From: Ottelia alismoides
Lineage: Eukaryota > Streptophyta > Magnoliopsida > Alismatales > Hydrocharitaceae
Length of the DNA: 64,000 nt
Assembly (NCBI GenBank): GCA_037367405.1
Contig: JAZKJV010000389.1
Coordinates: 992,001 to 1,056,000, forward strand
Reading direction: 5' to 3'
The notes under the pieces are model-generated. The model was given only the letters and a program-made list of their open reading frames with translations, was not told the DNA's origin and ran no database searches. Both the position numbers and the translations under genes were made by a program. This document shows positions 34,395-44,776 of the stretch, piece after piece (within the stretch, counting starts at the first letter, position 1; every line of letters starts with the position of its first letter).

Positions 34395-34590
34395 TTTCAG
34401 ATTTGAGAAAATGCCTCATAGGATGCCTCGAAAATGCCTCGTGCCTCAATGCCTTAGAGCGCCTCGCCAATTGAGGTAAGCTCCTTGATAGTGCAGCCTG
34501 AAGCATACGTCGTGAGGCTAAATATGACTGCCTCGTCTCAAGACATATGCCTCAGATACCTCGAGGTTAGTTTTTTTAAGTACCATCAGT
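34395..34590. repeat. GCCTCG-rich hAT-type terminal remnant, copy 1
   Basis: Dense GCCTC/GAGGC words run into TTAGTTTTTTTAAGTACC. It resembles the GCCTCGAGGC-rich end with TTTTTTAAAACCTTG at 54440-54567, so both are probably relics of one hAT-type family. No matching opposite terminus was found. Confidence 0.45.
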
Positions 34591-34749
34591 GTCGTATTTT
34601 GTCAGAAGCGTGTGTATGGTGAGAATGTGGTGACACATGCTAAGGTGCTTGTTGAGAGCTGGGTCATGTAATTTCTCGCTTTCTTTACGCCTATTTCAGG
34701 CTTCTAATTTTTAAGGTGATAAATGGTGAAGTTTTTAGGCACACACCTG

Positions 34750-35884
34750 TACGGTGAAGGTCCTTTTTTCTTTCTAAAAATCATATTCATCTATCCAAAC
34801 TAAATGTAAATCATATTACATTTAATTGTTCAATATGAATCCAATTCACATTAATATTTAAATTGTGGATTTTATTCACAGTTAATTCTCTCTAAGTTAT
34901 TGTGGGTTATATGATATCCACATTATCAATAATAATTGTGGATAGTACTATCCACATTATCAACATATATCTAAATTATATGAATCATATTCCCATTACT
35001 TATTATAACTAATCTATTTAATCATCATTGTTTCTCTTTGTTTTCCAATACTCAAATGTTGTCTCTAGTGGAACAATTCTTGCACTCTTTCAAAAATAGT
35101 GTGCCTTTTCCGTGGATACTTGTATATAAGGAAAGGGTGACTGTACATTCCATGTATAGTGAGTTAGATAGTGAGATCTAATCTTACATCTAGATCTAAA
35201 AGACCTCTCAGAGATCTCTGATCAAGTCAGAAAGAATATCCAATCTTCTCATTGCATCTAAATCACCTTCAGATCAATGCCCAACATTTGGACTAATATT
35301 GGATAACTAGTCTACCGAGTGGAGTCATTAAAATCCAAACTTGTTTCATTACTCCCACATAACGGGAAGTGCCATGGTTATACAATCGATTAAGGTTGCA
35401 TCACCCTCGAGTATTCCCAATACTCGTACATCCTGTATGTTGAAGACAGAATAAACTCGAAGTTCTGATCTTATTTGAATTGTCTCCTTCAGGGTTTCAT
35501 CGTTAAGTTTCTCATTCGAGCATTGGGAGTTAGTATCGATCATGTGCTTCGAAAAGCATATATCATACCTTCAAATCCTGTCTTGTTTCCAAAACAAGAT
35601 GACCAATATTGGAATTTGGTTTATCTCAGTGTTATGAGTGAGCTCATGTCTTCCGATTCAGTTTTGAATATATATGATCCCTTTTGAGAGATTGTATTAC
35701 TCATATGCCCCTCGTACGCACACCTGCTCGTCGGGTGTATATACCTTGATTAGGTCATCAACCTAATGGTCTGCCTAATATACATACCTAGACATATGGT
35801 AATGCATTTGTCTCTGGTTAGAGGATGTTTGCCTATATGTGATAGAATATGACATAGGTCTTAGTTATCTCGATTTCGTAATGT
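34750..35884. repeat. Dispersed repeat family R, copy 1, left half
   Basis: It aligns, diverged, with 43600-43678 plus 49141-50280. Shared blocks include AATATGAATCCAATTCACA, GGAGTCA(T/C)TAAAATCCA, GAGTATTCCCAATACT, TGTCTCCTTC-AGGGT, AAAAGCATATAT, CCCTTT-GAGAGAT and TCATCAACCTAAT-like words in the same order. It is split by L1-B and continues at 41783. It has no coding sequence of its own and is probably a long LTR or non-autonomous LTR element; orientation is unresolved. Confidence 0.6.
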
Positions 35885-35979
35885 CAACTCTTTGACTTTT
35901 TTTGAATAAGAAAACAGGGGAGCCCTCCAAAGGTGGGAGTCACCACACCAAAGTATTCATTAATAAACGAGATGGTACA

Positions 35980-36352
35980 TCAGTTGGATATCCAGAAATT
36001 GCACAAGGAATTACAATGAGCAAGTACATTTTCAAAGTAAAACCGCTGCCCATTGAAAGTTGTATCATTCCTGCCAAGCCAAATAGCCCAGAGCGCGGCA
36101 AAGGGCTTGGAGACATCACCGTGATGACCCAAGATCGACCGCCCGAATAGATCTCCCAAAATGCTCTGTATTGGATGCCCGAACCCACGGAAGCCCCAAC
36201 AACTCCCACACATTGGCCGAAGAGCTGCAGCCAAGAAAATGTGGTCCGCATCCCTCCATGCCGCCCTCGCATCTGTCACACATCGTATCCGTCGCACCCA
36301 GCAGTCTGCCTCTTCTCACTTTGTCACATATCCGGTCTCCCTTAGACACCAA
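35980..36352 (-). pseudogene. L1-B zinc-binding C-terminal tail
   Basis: The minus-strand reading in overlapping frames is CDRCEGGMEGCGPHFLGCSSSANVWELLGLPWV (a zf-RVT His/Cys block) followed by AALWAIWLGRNDTTFNGQRF, the L1 C-terminus. A frame change between the two shows the ORF2 is broken. Confidence 0.75.
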
Positions 36353-36376
36353 AGAAAGACCTTAACCCGAGTAGGA

Positions 36377-38672
36377 ATCTTAGCCGCCCGAATCACCTTC
36401 AAGTCAGCACACAGGTCTTCGTCTCGCTCCACCACACCACCACTCAGCTTCCTGTATGCAATCTTCACCGAGAACTTACCATCTGCCCACACAAAAATGA
36501 TCGGGGTCGCCCGACATCTCCCGACAAGGGGAATCTCCGATAGTAACCGCAAAACTCTTCCATCCTCTGATCCGAGAGAACAACAAGGAACCTCGACGTC
36601 CACGACCCAGAGTCAACCACCTCCGCAACCCGCGCCCCCTGTCAACGACTAACACCATCAGCCTAGGAAACCGGTAGGCCAAAGCCCCCTCCCCCGTCCA
36701 GTCGTTCTGCCAGAAACGGAAACGGAGGCCATTCCCCAACTTCAGCCCGCGAAGAGTCCTGAGCCTCGGAATCACGTCACGGATCCCACTCCACAACGAG
36801 GACTCGTGACGCTTCCTCACAGCCACCAACTCCCCTGTGACACCATAAATCTCCCTCAGCAACCGCAACACCGGCGAGTCGAATGGACCCTAGATGCGTA
36901 CCATCCACATGGCTAACAGGGCTTTTGTTCATTGAATCCACATCCCTTACACCAAGGCCCCCTCTGAAACAGGTACCGCGATATCCTTCCAAGCCACCAG
37001 GTGCAACCCCCTCGCTGTCTGCCTTCCATCTGACCAGAACAAAGATCTCATCAAAGTTTCCACCTTCCTTCTAACACCAACAGGCATTCTCCTCGTCGAG
37101 AAGAAAAAAAATCGGAATGGCTGAAAGAATATGCTTCAGTAATGTAAGCTTCCCACCCTTGGACAGAGTGGTAGCCTTCCACCCTTCAACCGCTCCTCCA
37201 TTCTCCAAAGAACACAGTCCCAGTCGGACTTCCTCAGCCTACCGTCAACCAGTGGCAATCCCAGGTATGTTATCGGTAATCTCCCCAGAGGGCATCCAGC
37301 CCACGCCGCTAACCTGTTACTCTCCTCGCCATCCATCCCCATAGGAACCAGGACCGACTTCTGCCTGTTAATCTGCAAGCCAGAGAGGCAACCAAACACA
37401 TCCACCAAAATAGCCAGGTTGTGATTCTGCTCCTCTGTCCCCCCAGGAAGATCAATATGTCATCCGCATACTGTAAAATCGGAACGGAGATGTCCCCCAT
37501 CCTGAAACCCTCACACCAACTCTCCTCAACCGCCCGCTGAAACAAGACCGCAAGACAATCCGCAACCAAGACAAAAAGCAGAGGGGTTGGGGGCAGCCTT
37601 GACGTACCCCTCTCTACGGTTGGAACCAACCTCCCTCCGGTCTCCCATTGACCAACACAGAGCAGGAGCTAGTGGTTACGCATCTCTTAACCCAGGCAAT
37701 CCATTCTTCCAGAAATCCCCTTTTCTGCAACGCTGTCCAGAGGAATCCCCAACTGACACTGTCGTAGGCCTTGGCGTAGTCAATCTTCCAAACATCCCCC
37801 TTCTTTGTAGACCTCTTCCACTCACGACAGATCTCCGAGGCGGTCACAATACCATCCGCCATACACCGGCCTAGGATGAACGCAGATTGAGCCCGGTAAG
37901 ACCACAAAGCCAAGACAGCCCTAAGCCTGCTCGCCAGCACCTTGGCGACAATGAGATAAATGCCATTGGAAATAGAAATCGGCCTGTAGTCTCCAACCCC
38001 AACTGGGATCTCCTTCTTCGACAGCAAAAATATCAAGGCCCTGTTAATTTCTTAAAACCCCTATTGCCACCCCTGAATTCAGTCAGAACCTCCAAAATAT
38101 CACCCTTCAGCAGATCCCAAAACTCTCGGTAAAAGGATATAGAGAAGCCATCCGGGCCAGGAGCCCCGTCCGCATTCAGATCCCAAACCGCCCTGCGCAC
38201 CTCTTCCTCCGTGAATTCGGCCAGTAACAAATCCGCCTAGGTTCCGCTCAAAGACCCTGCCCCCTGGCCCGTCCAGCCCCACCCATTCTCCTCCCTCACT
38301 CTCCTCGATGCCCTCACCAAAGTGCTCCCATAGGGCGACTCCAATGTTCCTCTTGCCCGACACCCTTTGTCCCCCCACCTCCACCTCATGCAAAAAGCTC
38401 CGTCTCCTCCTTCCGGACGCCACAGAATGAAAGAAACGCGTGTTGGTATCACCTTTCCTTAGCCACTTATGCCTCGATCTCTGTCGCCAATGAACCTCTT
38501 CTTTCATGTCCTCCCTAAGCACCGCCTCTAACCATGCCGCCCTCTCCTCCACCTCCTCCGGAGTCAGTCCCCGGTCATCCTCCAACCCATCCAACCTGTT
38601 TATCCCAGCCTCTGCCTCTGTCTTGACTGCCCGCCGCCTCCTGGCGACATCCTTCCCAAAAGTCAACAGCAA
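36377..38672 (-). pseudogene. L1-B reverse transcriptase, frameshifted
   Basis: Reading downward: the linker WLRKGDTNTRFFHSVASGRRR (about 38460), DGAPGPDGFSISFYREFW (38140), KKEIPVGVGDYRPISISNGIYLIVAKVLASRL (38000), KIDYAKAYDSVSWGFLW (37790) and VLVNGRPEGGWFQP (37650). Next are the intact catalytic LQYADDILIFLGG (37470), INRQKSVLVPMG (37350), YLGLPLVDGRLRKSDWD (37260) and RFRFWQNDWTGEGALAYRF (36700). Five or more frame changes separate these blocks, so no full ORF2 remains although the active site is conserved. Confidence 0.85.
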
Positions 38673-38702
38673 CCGCCTTAAGAAATCAAGTTTTGACGCA
38701 AA

Positions 38703-39509
38703 TCACAAAACCGTCAAACCGGACACCACAAAATCCCGCCAATGATCAGCCACCAGGTCCCGGAAGCCCTCCTCCAACAACCACTTCTTCTCAAAGCGAA
38801 AGGAGAATCGAGCCAAGCGCTCCTCCCCAGAAAACCAAAGAACAGGAGTGTGATCGGAGAGCGTCCTCGCGAGAGCCCAAGCCCTTGCCAGCGGGAAAGC
38901 CTCCCCCGCCTCAACCGACATCAGGAACCTATCAAGCCTGGACCTCGATCTCGTATTCCTCCAAGTGTACTTGCAACCGGCCGCATCCACAACAGACAAC
39001 CCCAGAGAACGAACCATCTGCCTAAACTCGGCAGATCCGAGATCAGAACCGCCGCCCCTCAGCCTGTCATCATGGAACAGAGTGACATTCAAGTCACCAC
39101 CGATGATCCAAATGCCATCACCGACCTCAGGCACAACACTCGCCAAATCCGCAGCCAAGCTACCATCCTCCCGTTTACACGGGCCATAGACATTAGTGAC
39201 GCACAGAGAAAGCCCATCCGCTCTCCGAAGCAGCCTCACCGACAAGGTGAACAAGGAGACGGAAGTCCCCACCAGATCGAACGAATCGGACCGCCAACCA
39301 GATAGCAGCCCTCCCGAAGCACCTGTTGCCTCCTTCTCAGCCACCAAGAAAACCCCTCCCCTGATCATCTCCCGCCGCACCTGATCGTCCAAAGACTGCA
39401 ACTTTGTCTCCTGAATCAAGAAGATATCTGCCCCAGCCTCTCTCAGCAGATTCTGCACCCCGAGCCTTTTTTCAGGCCGGCCCACGCCTCTCAAGTTCAA
39501 TGATAGCAA
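38703..39509 (-). CDS. L1-B endonuclease domain (ORF2 N-terminus), open
   Basis: This 268-residue open frame starts MLSLNLRGVGRPEKR. It holds all the usual APE-type endonuclease motifs: NLRG, LIQETKLQ (catalytic Glu), TNVYGPC, GGDLNVTLFHDD, YTWRNTRSRSRLDRFL and TLSDHTPVLW (the terminal Asp-His). In L1 elements this domain nicks target DNA to prime reverse transcription. No stop interrupts it, but the frame ends before the RT, so it represents only the first part of ORF2. The start codon follows the ORF1 frame by about 570 bp. Confidence 0.8.
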   Translation of the reverse strand: MLSLNLRGVGRPEKRLGVQNLLREAGADIFLIQETKLQSLDDQVRREMIRGGVFLVAEKEATGASGGLLSGWRSDSFDLVGTSVSLFTLSVRLLRRADGLSLCVTNVYGPCKREDGSLAADLASVVPEVGDGIWIIGGDLNVTLFHDDRLRGGGSDLGSAEFRQMVRSLGLSVVDAAGCKYTWRNTRSRSRLDRFLMSVEAGEAFPLARAWALARTLSDHTPVLWFSGEERLARFSFRFEKKWLLEEGFRDLVADHWRDFVVSGLTVL

Positions 39510-40078
39510 CTATATTTAAGCAACAGAGCGTCCATCTTCCTCGGGGGAATAACCCCAAGCGCCTCGCAATACCTCTGTCGAGAGCAGCAAAACGGTTCCG
39601 CACCACTAACGGGTTGGTCACCCCCAGAGTCACACCTTCTGCAGCCATACTCGATGCCAAAGAGGCCCTCAACGAAGCCCTCGCCTCCTTCTCTGCCCTC
39701 CTCCTCCCCCCTCCTCCCCTCTCATATGCCAACCCGAAACGACGCTGCTGCGGCCCCACCTCATCCTGATGCGGCAGCCCAAAGCCCAACCCCTCAACCA
39801 CAACGGTGACTCCGATGATCGGAGGTAGAGACTCCACCGCTACCCTCAAAACAGCCGGATCGGCCCCAAGTCCAGCCGAGCCCCTCCTCCGAACCTCAGA
39901 CACCGACGCGCCCGCCTCCCCTCCGAGCAGGTCCACCCCTCCCCCCTGCTCAGCAAGCGACTCCCCCGCTACGGTCGCAGCTCCCCCCCTCTCACAGCTA
40001 CTGGACTGATCAGGGCCCGCCGCACCTCGGGCCGAACCAGCAACCTTCCCCTCCAACTCCGGGAGCGCAGGAACCACC

Positions 40079-41554
40079 CTACACCAGGAGACGAAGCGGC
40101 GGAGCCGAAACCTCCACTCGTGCAGTGTCCAACACCAACAGACCGAGATCGATCGGGGTCCAATCTGATTGAACGCAGAACCACCAGAGCGCCATCAGGC
40201 GGGGGTCCACCACCCTCCACCGCATCACGTGTGCCAACCGCAAGACGCCACGGCAGACGAACCGTCGCCAAACTCGGAAATACCACAACAGATACGACGC
40301 CGAACCGAATCTCCTCCATCTGTGACCGTGCCACGCTCGGATGCCGCCCATCCGCACAAGGTGCTCCCCCTCCGAGGGACGAGCCCCCACCACCGTGGAC
40401 TGAACCAGAGACCGCCGCATTGGCCCGCCACCCCCCGACGACCCCTCGGCCAGCTGGATCTCCCGGCTGCGACTACCGGCCGCCTGAAAAGCCGCCCAGA
40501 CATCCGCGGCCACCAACTCAAGAAGCATCCGCCTACCATCAAGCCGCACCTCCCACCAACCCATCTTCTCTTCCCCAACCGGCCTCACCCGAAGCACGAC
40601 CTCCAACGACTGACCGGGTTGACAGCCTGAACTCTCGACTAAGACGACCTCAAGAACGCCCCGCAACAACCCCGAAACGCTCTCCCGCGTCCTCGCCCCC
40701 AGCGGTAACCCCCTGACAACGACTTTCTCTACCCAGCCGGGCATCACGGCGACATCCCTCTCCCTCGGCCTTCGCCACTTCAACTGTAACGACCCAGACT
40801 CCGATCCACGCAACAAACTCCGCACCTCGGAGTCACGGAGTCCCCTCGCTAACGCCCTCCACGGAGAAAGCCAAGCCACATCGCCCTTAAAGGACGCCTT
40901 GGACACGAGCCTCACGTCAGAAGTCGCCAAGAAAAGCTCCCCCTCTCCACCACCCTCGCCAACCAACACGCCTGAATGGAGCTCAGATAACGGGCAGCAC
41001 CTCCGCGCATGCCCAAAGCACCGGCAAGAAAAGCACCGCAGTGGCTCATGACACGCCCGTGCCCAATGGTCGAGACCACCGCAGCGAAAGCAGCCTCGAG
41101 CGAAAGGGGAGAACGGCGGCGGCCCACGTCCACGCCTAGAGGCAGCAGAGACCCGCCGTCTCCGACGCCCCTCGACCAAGCACCACCCTTCACTCGCATC
41201 CGAGGCCCCACCGACAGCCTTGCCAGAACCCGCACCCAGTTGGCCCAGACTGGGCTGCACGCCGAACCCACCGCTCGCTGGATGAGCTGCGCCCGGTCGC
41301 AACTCTCGGACGCCACCCAGCACGCCACACCCAGCCAACCGCGCGCGCTGGCGGCCGTGGTTGGAGAAGAGCACCGCACCCACGCACGCTCGCGTGCAGG
41401 CAGCCACGCTCGCTCGCGCACAGGCGACTTCGCTCGCTCGCGCTTTGGCGACGCTGCACGCTCGCGCGCAGGGAGAGGATCCCCGCGTCCGGACGCCCCC
41501 GCTTGCACGCGCGCTGGCCACCACACAAGGAGAGGTGCCCACCCCCGCCCGCAT
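40079..41554 (-). CDS. L1-B ORF1, zinc-knuckle nucleic-acid-binding protein
   Basis: This 491-residue open frame lies upstream of the endonuclease on the minus strand. Residues about 1-150 are Ala/Arg/Cys-rich low complexity from GC-rich repeats; the true start may be internal. Residues about 155-190 hold two adjacent CCHC-like knuckles, CFRCGGLDHWARACHEP and CFSCRCFGHARRCC, typical of plant L1 ORF1 RNA-binding proteins. The rest includes a DUF4283-like stretch (WLSPWRALARGLRDSEVRSLLRG). The usual order in ORF1 is DUF4283 then knuckle, so the order seen here is unusual. The C-terminal part lacks recognisable motifs. The frame is undamaged, in keeping with a recent insertion. Confidence 0.65.
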   Translation of the reverse strand: MRAGVGTSPCVVASARASGGVRTRGSSPCARACSVAKARASEVACARASVAACTRACVGAVLFSNHGRQRARLAGCGVLGGVRELRPGAAHPASGGFGVQPSLGQLGAGSGKAVGGASDASEGWCLVEGRRRRRVSAASRRGRGPPPFSPFARGCFRCGGLDHWARACHEPLRCFSCRCFGHARRCCPLSELHSGVLVGEGGGEGELFLATSDVRLVSKASFKGDVAWLSPWRALARGLRDSEVRSLLRGSESGSLQLKWRRPRERDVAVMPGWVEKVVVRGLPLGARTRESVSGLLRGVLEVVLVESSGCQPGQSLEVVLRVRPVGEEKMGWWEVRLDGRRMLLELVAADVWAAFQAAGSRSREIQLAEGSSGGGGPMRRSLVQSTVVGARPSEGEHLVRMGGIRAWHGHRWRRFGSASYLLWYFRVWRRFVCRGVLRLAHVMRWRVVDPRLMALWWFCVQSDWTPIDLGLLVLDTARVEVSAPPLRLLV

Positions 41555-41782
41555 TCAGACAGCCCCGCTCGCAGTCGCCACTCCGAGCCGAACCCGCGCG
41601 CAAACCCTCACGAACGCGAGTGAGCGACCCAGAAGGAGAAGAGCTCCGCGCCCAGACACCTCTGCCTGCGCGACCCTGATTCTCCGCCAAGCCCTCGCGA
41701 GCGCGACTGGAGGCGCTCGCACGGAGGCGCGCCCCCTGGAATCGCCCCCGCAGCCCTACGCGAAACATCGACTCTTTGACTT

Positions 41783-42180
41783 AGTTCATCCAACACCTCT
41801 GAATCTATATTCCTATGTAGAGGGCCTGTATCAAGTGGTCGGTCGAATGCCGGCCTTTGGAGTAAGGATTGCTATTTCCTTCTCAGGTTGGAGATCCCTT
41901 CTTGATAATCACTTGACAGTGCTGTTGAGTCCTTAAAATATTACTCTTTAGATATTCAACCCTGCACCAACCTATATGATCCAACCTTGGATCAACAACT
42001 GTATGATATCAAGATTACCATGGTACATAACCCTATTTGCACTAAGGGATCTATTATGCAAATTAGTTATCCATCATTTCAGATTAAGGAATGATCTGCA
42101 TACTTTTTATTGGATAATGGCTCGTCGTGTGCTCGCATGTCCAATAAGTAGTGGATTCACTGTGGATATTGTAGAGAGTT
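41783..42180. repeat. Dispersed repeat family R, copy 1, right half
   Basis: It continues family R after the L1-B insertion. It aligns with about 50410-50710: CTATATTCCTATGTAGAG / CTCTATTCTTATTCAGAG, TCAGGTTGGAGAT / CAGATTGGAGAT, ATTTGCACTAAGGGATC / ATTGTACAAAGGGACC. Confidence 0.6.
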
Positions 42181-42184
42181 AGTG

Positions 42185-42340
42185 TCATGTCCACGTCCAC
42201 GGCCTGAGTCACAGCATAACCTCGGCCTATGTCACGACTACGACCACGACCACGACCAAAGTCGCGGTCACGCCATCCTCGAAAGCTATATCGTTCTCTT
42301 CTCCTAGAGGAGGCAAGTTATCGAAGGCAACCAAATATAG
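42185..42340 (-). pseudogene. Antisense copia gag fragment, Arg/Gly/Asp-rich
   Basis: The minus strand reads FRGWRDRDFGRGRGRSRD, like the RGG-type region that precedes the zinc knuckle in copia gag. It lies directly beside family R copy 1, as the other antisense gag fragment lies beside copy 2. Only a short piece is recognisable. Confidence 0.4.
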
Positions 42341-43439
42341 CCTTAAGGGATGGCATGTATCAGACATAAGAAATTATTTCTTTACTACTTGGTATCGAGG
42401 TTGCAGACAAGAAAGAAACCAATTAGCCTACCATTCAGACATCTTTTGTACCTATTAAGTATAACAGGTGGGCTAGAATTTTGCAAGCTCCTCATAAAAA
42501 TCATTAAGGAACCAATAGTACTCAACATAGTGGATTTACCCTGAGATGCAGACCAGATCCGCATATATATATATATATATACACCTGTGAGTCGAGACTT
42601 GGTCGTCTTCTGAGAATAGTGAAGGAGTTCATAACTCACACATCATGGAAATACGGAAATTTGCAAACAAATTTGCTAAAAGGTTGTTCATCATATGAAT
42701 ACTGATACAATACATAACAATTTTTTTGCAAAATCACACGGTATAGGTAACCTTCTCCAAACCATTTCGCATAATTACAAGAGTGTTTAGGAATACCTAT
42801 TGAAGCGTGAGTCTCTCAAGGAAGAGACCTTCTGAATCAAGTTCGATCCAGCTTAGCTTCTCTCATGGGTGCAATTTTGACTTGTGTTGCTTCCCGCTAA
42901 CTTGATATCTATTTCTCCTTGAAGTAGTCCATGCAAAACAAAGATTAAGTAGTTCTCTATCTCCTAATTTTGTCACACGAAATCGAGCCCTCCTTTACGT
43001 ACATGGAGCACATAGAAGAAGGTGTCCTCTCATAATGGACCAAGTTAATGTAGAGAAGATGGAGGCACAAGGGCGGACGTCAAGGGTTTGGTATGGGGAA
43101 GGGTAGACGACCAAAGAGAGTTCCAAACTCTCTCATCTCTTCTCAAGTTTCACGGCAATGTGGCTCTCTTCGAATTAAAGGAAGTTGTTGTAAAATAATT
43201 ACGATCAATAAAGAGGCCAACCCTCTCTTAAATAGCATTGTGTAGACGTCCAACGAGGAGTCCTACTCCTCTTTATGGATGTCCACAACAATTCTCTCTT
43301 TCTCTTCTCCTGATTGCCATGTAGGAGTCCTAATCCTACAAATTGGCTAACTATTTCGCCAATATAATTGTCAAGATAAATATACAAAAAGAGAGACACT
43401 AAAATAAATAGGACTATCATGGTGGGCTCCATGGTGGAC
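42341..43439. other. Unannotated stretch
   Basis: No gene is recognised. It contains an (AT)n microsatellite at about 42563-42581. On the minus strand a TATA-like CTATTTAAGAGAGG lies near 43230, which could belong to an LTR of the antisense element around it. Confidence 0.35.
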
Positions 43440-43678
43440 GTCTACCTTGAGATAATTCTAATCAATTTTACAACAACATAGCCTTTTACCACATAATCCT
43501 AATAAATTTTAATTCCAAAAAATGCCATGATATTAATTCAATTATCCTTTAATAAATTAAAGTACAAATATCATAATTGGGTTATTTATGAGAACAATCT
43601 CTCAATTTATGAATACAATTCACAACCCCAGTATGAGATGTAAATCCAATTTACATTTAAATTTTCCAATATGAATCA
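43440..43678. repeat. Dispersed repeat family R, copy 2, left flank of copia C
   Basis: AT-rich sequence with GATGTAAATCCAATTTACAT and TTTTCCAATATGAATCA, matching family R copy 1 at about 34800-34860. It is cut at 43678 by the copia C 5' LTR and resumes at 49141. Confidence 0.5.
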
Positions 43679-44339
43679 TGTAGAGATATATATTTATGTT
43701 ACTGTATTTATTTCCCGTTTCTTGGATTGTTTCTTAACTCTCTTTACTTATGCATGCTTTATGTAATGCTCATCTATCAGCTCTTAACCTCCGGATTCTT
43801 TCTGGACAAAGGTCTCAATCTTTGCGAACTTTGATTTTAACTTGAATGTCTCCTACCGACATTTCCATAGCCCTGTTCTACAATTGATATTGGCACTTGC
43901 GGTAGCTAGGAATGGTCCTCTCGCATTGTCTGTAGAAGAAACATCATTTGCCTATTTATTCGAAAGGCCTGATTTTGTGTCCCCGTGAGGGTTTGGCATA
44001 TCTCTACACATTTATCGGGTGACCTTTGTCGATGCGGAAGAGGAGTAGGACCACCACTGCTACTCTCCCCCAACATCGAGGAGCTCTAAAATCGGCCCAG
44101 TAAGCCCCTTCGAATCTCTACTTAGAAGCGAAGCCAGCGCTCGGCCCGACGCTCTCCACTCCCACGCCTTTCTTGGTCGGACCAACCCAACCGACGATTT
44201 CCGACAAGTCTTTCGGAACAAAACAAGTCCAAAAAAAGTAGAAGAAGAAAAAAGGATCTTTTAGAAACCCATAGGCTGCTCTCCTATATAAGAGAACCTA
44301 GGGTTCTTGGAATAAACAGCTTGATCATTTTTTCCAACA
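43679..44339 (+). repeat. 5' LTR of copia C, enlarged by an insertion
   Basis: The outer parts (43679-43766 and 44268-44339) match a short LTR like that of copia B and the start of the 3' LTR. The middle (about 43767-44267) is unrelated. Without it the LTR would be about 164 bp. Confidence 0.85.
43767..44267. other. Insertion of unknown origin inside the copia C 5' LTR
   Basis: About 501 bp lies between CTTTATGTAA and CCCATAGGCTG. The four bases TTTA expected between these flanks are missing, and there is no target duplication or terminal repeat, so it looks like filler DNA captured at a break. One frame reads VARNGPLALSVEETSFAYLFERP without a stop for a stretch. The composition (less AT-rich, with CGAAGCCAGCGCTCGGCCCG) suggests organelle DNA, but I could not identify it. 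Confidence 0.55.
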
Positions 44340-44351
44340 TGGTATCAGAGC
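44340..44351 (+). other. Primer binding site of copia C
   Basis: TGGTATCAGAGC directly follows the LTR and complements initiator tRNA-Met, as in copia B. Confidence 0.92.
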
Positions 44352-44776
44352 GGTGATCCTAGATCAGAGCTTTTGTTTCCAAAATCCTAACCCTAGCCCT
44401 CTACCGCCCAGCCTCTTGTGCACCTCCACCCTCTTGCGCGCCTCCCTCGGCCTCCAGCAGCCTAGCGGCCCCACGACCCCCCAGCTAGCGGCCTCCATCG
44501 CCCTAGCCTTCCGCCGCCCAGCAGCCCTGTGGCCAGCGGCACCGCCTCCTAGCGGGCTCCTCCTTTACGGTTCATGTCGCCCCTTGTGGCTCTCTCGGCC
44601 TCAGCGGCCCGTCGCTCCCATGGTTTACCACCCCTACCGGCGATCCCTACTGTAGTCGCACCGCTTTCTTCAAGGGGGTTGGTTGCGATCTAAGTCTACA
44701 CATGCAACCAACCTCCTTTATGTCAGTGCAGACATTTACTTTGTCACGTCTACGATCCTTATCTTCTACGATCGAC

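Larger units (their letters stand above)
35899..41768 (-). mobile_element. Near full-length antisense L1-type LINE (L1-B)
   Basis: Reading the minus strand gives a GC-rich ORF1 with two zinc knuckles (41554-40079), an endonuclease (39509-38703), RT (about 38670-37100) and a zinc-binding tail (about 36350-35980), then a short poly(A). Target duplications CAACTCTTTGACTT (35885-35898) and CGACTCTTTGACTT (41769-41782) differ at one base, so the 5.9-kb element is complete or nearly so. It splits repeat family R. Base composition is strikingly GC- and CpG-rich against its AT-rich surroundings. Confidence 0.92.

Noticed and set aside
40120..41623. Long plus-strand frames opposite L1-B ORF1
   Set aside because: The minus strand carries the zinc knuckles and endonuclease, so the plus frames are shadows of GC-rich coding DNA.
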